In this document: piece after piece, positions 1-5,973 of the stretch
How the letters are laid out: the number at the start of each line of letters is the position of its first letter
How positions within the stretch are numbered: the stretch's first letter is position 1
Source: Gammaproteobacteria bacterium
GTDB taxonomy: Bacteria > Pseudomonadota > Gammaproteobacteria > UWMA-0217
Length of the DNA: 9,582 bases
NCBI GenBank assembly: GCA_027031685.1
Contig: JALVPS010000432.1
Span: 1 to 9,582 of the forward strand
Direction: 5' to 3'
Made by a program: the position numbers and the translations under genes
The notes under the pieces: model-generated
What the model was told of the DNA's origin: nothing
The model's input: only the letters and a program-made list of their open reading frames with translations
Databases searched by the model: none

Positions 1-546
1 GGCAACATCGACGTGGTGCGGGCCGAGAATCGGGGTGAGGACCCCGATCGAGCACGTCGTCACAAGGACTTCAAGGCCTATGAGCCGGGCTTTATCCACG
101 TGGACGTCAAGTACCTGCCCGCCCTGGAGGACACACCACGGCGCTACCTGTTCGTGGCCATCGACCGGGCCACCCGCTGGGTGTACCTGGAGGTGCGCCG
201 CGACAAGTCGGCCCGCTCGGCGCGGGCCTTCCTGGCCGCCCTCATCCGTGCCTGCCCGGTCAAGATCCACAAGATCCTCACCGACAACGGCAAGGAGTTT
301 ACCGACCGCTTCACGGCCACGGGGGAGCGCGAGCCCACTGGGCGCCATCCCTTCGACGTTCTGTGCCGTGAGCACGACATCGAGCACCGCCTCATCCCGC
401 CCCGCCGGCCCCAGACCAACGGCATGGTGGAGCGCTTCAACGGCCGCATTGCGGACATCCTGCGCACCCACCACTTCGCCAGCAACGAGGAGCTGGAGGC
501 CACACTGAGGCGCTATGCTTACCTGTACAACTACCACATCCCGTAG
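1..546 (+). pseudogene. IS481-type transposase, 5'-incomplete, ended by a nonsense codon
   Basis: This is the catalytic (rve, RNase H-like) part of an IS481/IS3-type DDE transposase, which would cut and join element ends. The frame is already open at base 1, so the true start lies outside the window; the GTG at 13 is only the first usable start codon inside it. Counting from that GTG, the DDE triad is visible as D31 (HVDVKY), D91 (LTDNGKEF) and E140 (PQTNGMVERFNGR). The frame stops at TAG 544-546 just after YNYHIP. In relatives this position is followed by Q/RALGHKTP..., and exactly that continuation is found in the same frame right after the stop. The TAG is therefore most simply a CAG-to-TAG mutation. 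The missing N-terminal helix-turn-helix may lie upstream of the window. Probably inactive; family call confident, subgroup not. Confidence 0.85.
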
Positions 547-661
547 CGGGCCCTGGGGCACAAGACACCCATCGAGGCCCTCCGGGCGTGGCAGGAGAAG
601 AAGCCTGAGCTGTTCGTCAAGAACGTAAGGAATCACCCGGGTCCTGACATCCGCTGGAAGT

Positions 662-775
662 GGCGTTGTTGCATAACTCCATATAAACCCGAGAAAATCA
701 ATAGGTTACAGAATTCCCGGGATCAAACAAAATCCATTAAAATCAATAGGTTAAGAGGAATTATGCAACAACGCC
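662..775. mobile_element. 114-bp MITE with IS903-type (IS5 family) ends and a 9-bp target duplication
   Basis: The left end (662-679) reads GGCGTTGTTGCATAACTC. The right end (758-775) is its inverted copy with 17 of 18 bases matching. The element is flanked by a perfect 9-bp direct repeat GCTGGAAGT at 653-661 and 776-784. The 18-bp end differs at only three positions from the IS903 terminal repeat as I remember it (GGCTTTGTTGAATAAATC), and IS903-group elements make 9-bp duplications, so size and duplication agree. The interior is AT-rich against GC-rich surroundings and has no gene. It holds a 15-bp direct repeat AAAATCAATAGGTTA at 694-708 and 739-753. It would depend on a transposase supplied in trans. 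Confidence 0.85.
694..753. repeat. Pair of 15-bp direct repeats inside the MITE
   Basis: AAAATCAATAGGTTA occurs at 694-708 and again at 739-753, identical and 45 bp apart start to start. Both lie just inside the terminal repeats and may be subterminal transposase-binding sites or a leftover internal duplication. The sequence shows the repeat; the role is inference. Confidence 0.7.
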
Positions 776-871
776 GCTGGAAGTAGCGCTGACTGCCTGA
801 CAAAACTCGCCCAAGAGGCGGGGGCGTTGTAGGCTCTTCATCGTTTGAGACCAATCAGACGGTGAAACGCC

Positions 872-1189
872 ATGAACAACGCCCCTGCAAGAATGCACGA
901 TACGGTGATCGGCCTGTTGAAGCAAGCCAGCTGGCGAGACGTTCGCCATCTGAACACCCTGGCCTGGATGGTGGTGGGTTTGCTGCTGAGCGGCACGATC
1001 CATCTGAGCCGGTGGATTCCTTACACTCATAGCCGAGCACAACAGGCCCAAAGCACCGAGCGACGCTTCCGGCGCTGGCTGGGCAATCGCCACTTCGACG
1101 CCCAGTGTACCCAGGCCTACTGCCGAATCGCCGCCCTCAATCGCATGACGGGCCTCGGTATGCCCAAAACCGAGCCGGTGGCCGCCTGA
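872..1189 (+). pseudogene. Chimeric transposase remnant: foreign N-terminus fused to an IS5/IS903-group C-terminus
   Basis: A 105-codon ORF that is not a complete transposase of any family I know. Residues 1 to about 71 (ASWRDVRHLNTLAWMVVGLL, then AQSTERRFRRWLGN) resemble the beginning of DDE transposases, possibly IS4-like, that normally exceed 350 residues. Residues about 72-105 (HFDAQCTQAYCRIAALNRMTG, LGMPKTEPVAA) align without gaps to the end of IS903-group transposases, as I recall them (YDAQ...ALNRITLLGMP). The stop is followed 36 bp later by an IS903-type right terminal repeat, which is the expected layout for an IS5 element end. The join falls around GNR (1082-1090). No catalytic core remains, so transposition activity is not expected. 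A short DNA-binding peptide could be made, but the start lacks a strong Shine-Dalgarno. Confidence 0.7.
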
Positions 1190-1224
1190 GCCACACCAGC
1201 GGGGGGACATCACACACTCACATT

Positions 1225-1242
1225 GAGTTATGCAACAACGCC
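1225..1242. repeat. Right terminal inverted repeat of a truncated IS903-type element
   Basis: GAGTTATGCAACAACGCC is the perfect 18-bp inverted complement of the MITE left end at 662-679, and differs by one base from the MITE right end at 758-775. It lies downstream of the IS5-like C-terminal coding piece, so it marks the right edge of a second, decayed element. The flank at 1243-1251 (GCTCCGGAA) does not match the GCTGGAAGT duplication of the MITE, so 662-1242 is not one intact insertion. A weak partial match to the end (GGCGTTGT) is at 823-830. Confidence 0.8.
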
Positions 1243-1321
1243 GCTCCGGAACGGCTCTTCGCGGTTTGGCGGGCGTGTTATACGGCGCTGGGCCAGCGGT
1301 GTTGGGTGGTTATTTTGGGAA

Positions 1322-1369
1322 GGGGGACCGGGCGGGCGCCGTCCCCCTCCCCGCCCCGGTGGGGGACGG
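1322..1369. other. Overlapping GC-rich hairpins downstream of the DUF4838 gene
   Basis: Three arms are present: GGGGGAC (1322-1328), CCGTCCCCC (1339-1347) and GGGGGACGG (1361-1369). The middle arm can pair with the right arm (9 bp, 13-nt loop) or the left arm (7 bp). It starts about 17 bp beyond the stop codon of the minus-strand gene. No T-run follows on either strand, so it is not a canonical Rho-independent terminator. A 3'-end stabilising or pausing structure is possible. Confidence 0.35.
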
Positions 1370-1386
1370 AAGGATGGCTGCGTGGG

Positions 1387-4300
1387 TCAGGGAAAATAGC
1401 TCGCGGGAGCTTCTCCTTCGGGGACGGCGATGAGACGGTCAACCCACAGATCGGCGTGGTCGGTCTGGAACCAGAGGACGGCGTCGGTGGGGAGTTGGTC
1501 GCGGCGCAGGCCGGTCTGCGGCAGGGGGATGAGCTGGTAGCCGTTGCCGAGTTCGCCGGTGGTGACCTGGTGGTGGATGTCAAGGTTGGTGCCGGAGAGG
1601 CCGAGGGCAAAGGCGGTGTCGCTGGCGCCGGCGCCGTGGGGGTCGATGCGCAGGCGGGCGTAGATGTCCCAGCTGCCGGCGGCGGGCAGGAAGTCGCTCA
1701 GGCGGGCCTGGATAGACCAGTGGGCGTTGTCGCGGTGGGCCCAGGCGGCGCTGCCGTCGTCGGCGGCGGGGTCGGCGACCCAGGCGGCCAGGGAGGTGCC
1801 GTCCAGGTCTTCGTCGCTGCCGTCGGGGTTGGGGTAGCTGTCCTCGATGCTGTCACCGACCAGGACGCCGGAATACACGCCAAAGCCGCCGTCTTCGAAC
1901 AGGTGGCAGTGGCCGCTGCTGTCGCCGGGGCAGGCCTGCAGCAGGCCACTGCGCGCGGCGTCATGGCGCACGGCGATGACGCGGTCCACGTACAGGTAGT
2001 CGATGACGTAGCTGTCGGGCGGGGCAAACCAGATGTAGGTGCCGGCCTCGTAGCTGTGCGGCCAACCGTCGATGCGCACGGTGTGGTAGCGGCCATCGGC
2101 CAGGGCCTTGAACGGCAGGTGTTTCATGACCACGGTGCCGTCCTGGGGCGAGTAGATGCCAAGGTGCATGGCGATGGCCTCGTCGCTGGCGTCGGGCCCG
2201 GGGGCGACGCGCAGCCGTGCGTACAGGATCCACTCGCCGCTCTCCGGCAGCAGGCGCTGCAGGGGGATCTGAATGCCCCAGACAGGCGTGTCGCCGGGCA
2301 GACGTGCCGCGCCGTGGTCAGAGGCGCCTTCGTCACCCACCAGCAGGGCGTCGGCCAGAGTGAAGCCGAGGTCCTGCAGATCCACACAGTCGGCGGCGGC
2401 CACGCCGGCACAGGGGCGCGGCGTATCCGGGACGATGCGCGCCACGCGCAGGCCATCCAGGGCGGCAGGCACCTGGTCGGCCGTCATGCCCTCCTGCAGG
2501 GCCTCCATGTGGGCGATGTTGAGCACGGTGTCGTGCAGGCGGTTCCAGCGCGCCAGCCGCTTGGCCTCGCTGTCGTCGGGCCAGGTGAGGCCCTCGGCGT
2601 CGGCCTGGGCCCGCAGGCGGGCGCCGTTGAGGAGCATGACCCAGTCCACACCCATGCGCTCGATGGCCACGCGCCGGGCATGAGTGGCGTTGCCGGCGGC
2701 GGCCGCGCTGGCCCGCGCCATGAGGTCGTCGGCCTGTATGAGCAGCGCGGCGTTCAGGTAGGGCTCTCCCACCCCGGTCTTGGTGAGGATGGGGCTGGGG
2801 TGGTCGCGCCACGACTGGTGCAGGGCCTGCAAGTACTGGTAGACGAGCGGGCCAGCAGCGGGGCCGTAATAGCCGTTACAGAACTGGCGCACCAGGGCGT
2901 CGCCATCCAGGCTCGGATCCCACAGCAGGCGGCCGTACACCCAGGCGTGCAGGGCGGCGAAGCTGCCGCCGCGGGTAGTGTAGCTGTCTTGCAGGAATAC
3001 GCCCTCCACCCGCGGCTGTCGGGCCAACCATTGGATGTTGGCGATCATGGGGTAGACGGTGGGCAGCGGCTGCAGGTAGCCGGCGAAGTTGGTGCTGTAG
3101 AGCCAGGTCCAGATGTGCTGGCTGCGCTGCGCCCAGCCCTGCAGGTAGGCCGGGATGGACTGGTGGTCACGCTCCGCCAGGTAGAGGTCGGTGTTGTAGC
3201 CCTGGTCGAGGGGCTCGGCCCAGCTGGCCTCGATGGGTGCAAAGGCCACTCCGGCATTGGCCGGCAGGGTGACGTTGCTGGGCGGGCGCAGGCTCCACAG
3301 GTAGGCATCGCCCAACAGCACCAGGTGATCGTACTGGGCGGGCAGCGCCTCGGCCGCGCGTCGCACCAGCTCGAACAGCGGCGCGCCGGGAGAGTCGCCG
3401 GCGGCGGCGAAGTCGGTGTCGGCGCTGTCGCCGCTGCGCCCGCCGCCGTCGATATGCTCCACGCGCAGATAGGTGAGCAGGTCGCGGTTGGGGCGCGCGG
3501 TGCTGGCATTCATGAAACCGTCCACGGCATCCAGCACGGCCTGGCGGGCGGCATCGGTGAGCGCCGAATCGGTGCCGATGTTGTAGATGGTTTCGAAGTC
3601 GGTGCCCCAGCCCTGGCGCGCCCGCAACATGCGCCCGAAGGGGGCGGCGTCGGCGTGGCGATGGCCGAGCTGGCCATTGAGCATGAGGCGGGCGGCGAAG
3701 TCGGGGCCGCGCTCGTCGTCGCTGGCGGTGCGGTCGCCCGCCTCGGGGTTGAACACCTCGCGGTAACGGAAGCGCGGCACGTGCACCTCGCGCCCCGTGG
3801 GCAACGGAATGGCGCTCAGCGGCCGGGCCAGGGTGCCGGGGTCGTCCACCGCGTACCACTCCCAGCCCAGCTTGTCGCGCAGATAACCGTACACGCCGTA
3901 CAGGGTGCCACGGGGGTTGGCGCCGGCGATGAGCACATGACCACCGGGCAGGGGGCGGATCTCGTAGCCGTCCTCGCCCAGGGTGGCGGCATCGGGCGGG
4001 TCGGCCAGCGCCACCACGGCGTCGTTCTGGGCGCCGATGATGAAATACGGCCCACCATCCGGCTGCCACTGGGTGGCGCGGGTGAGGGCGATGCCGGTGG
4101 CCGCCTGCACGAAGTGGATGAACTCGTCCGCCGCGTGCCGCTCCGCTGGCGCGGCGTTGGCGCCTACATACACCTTGCGCGGCGCCTGGGCGCCGCCCCT
4201 GGCACCGGGGCCAGGCGGGTGCAGGAAGTAGCCCCGGAAGATGGCCAGGTCACGCTCGTCCACCTGCCCGTCCACGTCCAGGTCCATCTCGTCGTCGCAC

Positions 4301-4557
4301 TGGCACATGGCCCGGCGCAGCTGGGACAGGTCGGCGAAGTTGACGATCAGGTCATTGTTGAAGTCGGCGTCGCAGCGATTGCCGTAGCCGTCCCCGTCGG
4401 TATCGGTCTGGTCGACGTTGGCCACCAGCCGGCAGTTGTCCCGGCTGTCGGGCACGCCGTCGCCATCACTGTCCACGGCCCAGGCGGGACCGGCCAGCAG
4501 GCACAGCCACAAGAGGAAAAAGACGAAGCGGCGGGTGGGGCGGCGTTCCTTGCGCAT
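1387..4557 (-). CDS. Secreted DUF4838 protein with TSP3, dockerin-like domain and duplicated C-terminal domain
   Basis: A 1056-residue exported protein, likely acting on or binding a polysaccharide outside the cell. I start it at the Met at 4557, not the upstream in-frame Met at 4605. The later start has AGGGAG at 4564-4569 six bases away and begins directly with a signal peptide (MRKERR, then a hydrophobic core, cleavage near AWA-VD, residue 27). Order of parts: TSP3-like DSDGDGVPD/TDTDGDGYGN (29-62); two dockerin/EF-hand-like units DFNNDLIVNFADLSQLRR and DLDVDGQVDERDLAIF (65-110); an alpha-glucuronidase-N/GH20b-like fold (about 128-250, including GTLYGVYGYLRDKLGWEWY); a DUF4838 core (about 260-590); and two related C-terminal units (about 728-864 and 888-1046), each with W-I/D-IYARLR and VDR-(V/L)-IAV. 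It is preceded by a terminator and followed by an unusual hairpin, so it is probably monocistronic. No membrane anchor is visible at the C-terminus. Catalysis is unproven; DUF4838 is a family of unknown function. Confidence 0.85.
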   Translation of the reverse strand: MRKERRPTRRFVFFLLWLCLLAGPAWAVDSDGDGVPDSRDNCRLVANVDQTDTDGDGYGNRCDADFNNDLIVNFADLSQLRRAMCQCDDEMDLDVDGQVDERDLAIFRGYFLHPPGPGARGGAQAPRKVYVGANAAPAERHAADEFIHFVQAATGIALTRATQWQPDGGPYFIIGAQNDAVVALADPPDAATLGEDGYEIRPLPGGHVLIAGANPRGTLYGVYGYLRDKLGWEWYAVDDPGTLARPLSAIPLPTGREVHVPRFRYREVFNPEAGDRTASDDERGPDFAARLMLNGQLGHRHADAAPFGRMLRARQGWGTDFETIYNIGTDSALTDAARQAVLDAVDGFMNASTARPNRDLLTYLRVEHIDGGGRSGDSADTDFAAAGDSPGAPLFELVRRAAEALPAQYDHLVLLGDAYLWSLRPPSNVTLPANAGVAFAPIEASWAEPLDQGYNTDLYLAERDHQSIPAYLQGWAQRSQHIWTWLYSTNFAGYLQPLPTVYPMIANIQWLARQPRVEGVFLQDSYTTRGGSFAALHAWVYGRLLWDPSLDGDALVRQFCNGYYGPAAGPLVYQYLQALHQSWRDHPSPILTKTGVGEPYLNAALLIQADDLMARASAAAAGNATHARRVAIERMGVDWVMLLNGARLRAQADAEGLTWPDDSEAKRLARWNRLHDTVLNIAHMEALQEGMTADQVPAALDGLRVARIVPDTPRPCAGVAAADCVDLQDLGFTLADALLVGDEGASDHGAARLPGDTPVWGIQIPLQRLLPESGEWILYARLRVAPGPDASDEAIAMHLGIYSPQDGTVVMKHLPFKALADGRYHTVRIDGWPHSYEAGTYIWFAPPDSYVIDYLYVDRVIAVRHDAARSGLLQACPGDSSGHCHLFEDGGFGVYSGVLVGDSIEDSYPNPDGSDEDLDGTSLAAWVADPAADDGSAAWAHRDNAHWSIQARLSDFLPAAGSWDIYARLRIDPHGAGASDTAFALGLSGTNLDIHHQVTTGELGNGYQLIPLPQTGLRRDQLPTDAVLWFQTDHADLWVDRLIAVPEGEAPASYFP

Positions 4558-4795
4558 GACGAACTCCCTGTCGGACAGCGGCCGGCATTCTATCACACAC
4601 AACACGGTTTATAAGAGCACGCTGATCCAACCGCTGGCGGCGGCGCCATCGGCCGCACCCTGGCCCCGCGCCGCATCCCCCGCCGCGCCCCGACGCCCGA
4701 GGCCCTGGCCCCGGGTGCCATCCCTGGCGACAATGCCGGAAGGCGTGCGGCCCGAGCACCCTTCCGCCACCGGCGACCTTTTCTCCCTATCAGAG
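4558..4795. other. Intergenic leader of the DUF4838 gene, no gene seen
   Basis: This stretch separates the OmpA-operon terminator from the DUF4838 start. Beyond the ribosome site I see no coding sequence on either strand, only GC-rich low-complexity sequence around 4630-4720. On the minus strand TAGAAT at 4592-4587 could be a -10 element, but no convincing -35 stands at the right distance, so I do not call a promoter. A small AT-rich hairpin (TTTTCTC 4779-4785 with GAGAAAA 4793-4799) adjoins the terminator tail. Confidence 0.5.
4564..4569 (-). promoter_or_regulatory. Ribosome binding site deciding the DUF4838 gene start
   Basis: The minus strand reads AGGGAG six bases before the ATG at 4557. 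The next upstream in-frame ATG (4605) would put 16 non-signal residues before the signal peptide. This site therefore favours 4557. Confidence 0.65.
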
Positions 4796-4827
4796 AAAAA
4801 AGGCCGGACCCCGAAAGGTGCCGGCCT
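4796..4827 (-). terminator. Rho-independent terminator of the LRR/TSP3-OmpA operon
   Basis: Read on the minus strand, AGGCCGG (4827-4821) pairs perfectly with CCGGCCT (4807-4801). The stem extends by three more pairs (GGT 4819-4817 with ACC 4810-4808) after one bulged base, around a short loop. The stem is followed at once by a run of six T (4801-4796). It lies about 80 bases past the ompA-like stop codon at 4906. There is no T-run on the other side, so it acts only on leftward transcription. Confidence 0.88.
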
Positions 4828-4905
4828 GAATGGCTGTGGGAGGGTAGTGTCAGCCTAGCCTCCTGGCTGATTGTGCTATTCCCTGGGGTCGGTCGCTGGT
4901 TATGG

Positions 4906-5973
4906 TTATTCCTTGACGGGCACCAGCTCCACGCGGCGGTTGAGGGCGCGTCCCTGGGGCGTGGCGTTGCTGGCGCGCGGCTCGTCCTCGCCCTTGCCGG
5001 CGTAGCGCAGGCGGGCGGGGTCGACCCCCTTGCTCACGAGATACTTGGCCACGGCCTTGGCGCGGCGCAGCGAAAGTTTCTGGTTGTATTCACGCGAGCC
5101 GGTGCTGTCGGTGTGTCCCACCACAACCACTTTGAGGCTGGGATAGGCGATGAGTTTCCGCGCCACGTCGTCGAGGATCTTCATGGCCTTTTTGGTGAGG
5201 CGGTCCGAGTTGTATTCGAAATTCACGCCCTCCAGCACGCCGATGAAGTGCGGGCAACCCCGCTCGTCCACGGTGAGCCCCTTGGGGGTGCCGGGGCACT
5301 GGTCCTGCTCGTCCAGCACGCCGTCGCCGTCGGTGTCCTGCTTGGGCGGCTCCTGGACGATCTGCGGCGGCGGCACCACCACCGGCTTCTCCTTGACCAC
5401 CACCTTTGTCGGCGCGGCCGGCTTGGTCCGGTCGAAGCGCTTGACCAGGCTGATGGAGGCCAGCTGGGCATCGTCGGTGAAATACTCCAGCTCGCCGCGG
5501 ATGGAGACGCCACCAGCGAACTGGTATTCCATGCCGAGGCCGCCGAACAGCTGGGTGTCGTTCTCCTGCCGTTCGAACACCGAGGAGTTGGTATTCAGGT
5601 TGGCCACGCCGCCGCGCAACAGCCATGAAAAGCCGTGGATGCTGCCCGGCAGGTAATAGAGACCCGAGGCGCCGACGAACTGGTAGCCGATGTCACCGCC
5701 GGAGATGAACTTCACCTTGCCCAGGTCGGCATAGAAGACCTCGAAACTCCAGTGGTCGGTGATGTCGTAGCCAAGCGAGAGCTTGCCGCTGCCAGCCTTG
5801 TCGTCGTCCAGTTCCAGGGTGGTCTTGGACAGGTCGGGGTCCAGCTTGGACAGGCCACCGCCCACCCCGAAGTAGAACTGTTTTTGGGCGGCCTGCGCGC
5901 CGCCCATGGCACAGGCCAGGGCGAGCGGCAGGAACAGGCGGCGGCCTCGGAAGCGATAAGTGGTTTTCATCAT
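4906..5973 (-). CDS. OmpA-family outer-membrane protein with TSP3 linker
   Basis: A 355-residue outer-membrane protein that likely links the outer membrane to peptidoglycan. A signal peptide covers residues 1-28 (cleavage near GAQA-AQK). An eight-strand-like beta-barrel with alternating aromatic strands spans about 31-181. A Pro/Val-rich hinge (187-210) leads to one TSP3 unit DTDGDGVLDEQDQCPGTP (213-230), then an OmpA_C domain (247-353). That domain carries the peptidoglycan-binding signature: D289 in GHTDSTG and R304 in LSLRRAKAV match E. coli OmpA D271 and R286 in spacing. The start is ATG 5973 or the adjacent ATG 5970. AGGAGG lies 5 or 8 bases upstream, inside the end of the preceding gene. 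The upstream stop overlaps the start as ATGA (or TGATG), so the two are translationally coupled. A terminator follows the gene. Family assignment is firm; a specific physiological role is not visible. Confidence 0.93.
   Translation of the reverse strand: MMKTTYRFRGRRLFLPLALACAMGGAQAAQKQFYFGVGGGLSKLDPDLSKTTLELDDDKAGSGKLSLGYDITDHWSFEVFYADLGKVKFISGGDIGYQFVGASGLYYLPGSIHGFSWLLRGGVANLNTNSSVFERQENDTQLFGGLGMEYQFAGGVSIRGELEYFTDDAQLASISLVKRFDRTKPAAPTKVVVKEKPVVVPPPQIVQEPPKQDTDGDGVLDEQDQCPGTPKGLTVDERGCPHFIGVLEGVNFEYNSDRLTKKAMKILDDVARKLIAYPSLKVVVVGHTDSTGSREYNQKLSLRRAKAVAKYLVSKGVDPARLRYAGKGEDEPRASNATPQGRALNRRVELVPVKE

Larger units (their letters stand above)
547..786 (+). pseudogene. 3' tail of the IS481-type transposase frame, carrying an in-frame MITE insertion
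   Basis: Translation in the frame of the upstream transposase continues after the nonsense codon with RALGHKTPIEALRAW and then KKPELFVKNVRNHPGPDI, the expected C-terminus of this transposase type. After codons R-W-K (652-660) the frame enters a 114-bp inserted element. It stays open through the element and its target duplication (114+9 = 123 bp, 41 codons), then reaches TAG at 784-786. Removing the element and one duplication restores ...DIRWK-stop, which shows that the insertion hit the last codons of the ancestral gene. No start codon or ribosome site suggests independent expression of this piece. Confidence 0.75.

Noticed and set aside
709..724. GAATTCCCGGGATC, which looks like a cloning-vector polylinker
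   Set aside because: It lacks one base of the usual EcoRI-SmaI-BamHI linker and lies inside a natural MITE with a clean target duplication; no other vector sequence is present.
662..1242. A single composite element bounded by the perfect 18-bp inverted repeats at 662-679 and 1225-1242
   Set aside because: The flanks do not form a target duplication (GCTGGAAGT versus GCTCCGGAA), whereas 662-775 has a perfect one. Two separate events explain the data better.
1105..4614. Open frame of 1169 codons on the + strand, longer than the gene opposite it
   Set aside because: It is the antisense shadow of the DUF4838 gene. Its translation is Gly/Val/Ala-rich without domains or a signal, it starts inside the IS remnant, and the minus frame has a signal peptide, ribosome site and recognisable domains.
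4587..4615. Sigma-70 promoter for the DUF4838 gene
   Set aside because: TAGAAT is a fair -10 but the base order at the -35 distance (CTTATA) is poor, so the promoter cannot be placed.
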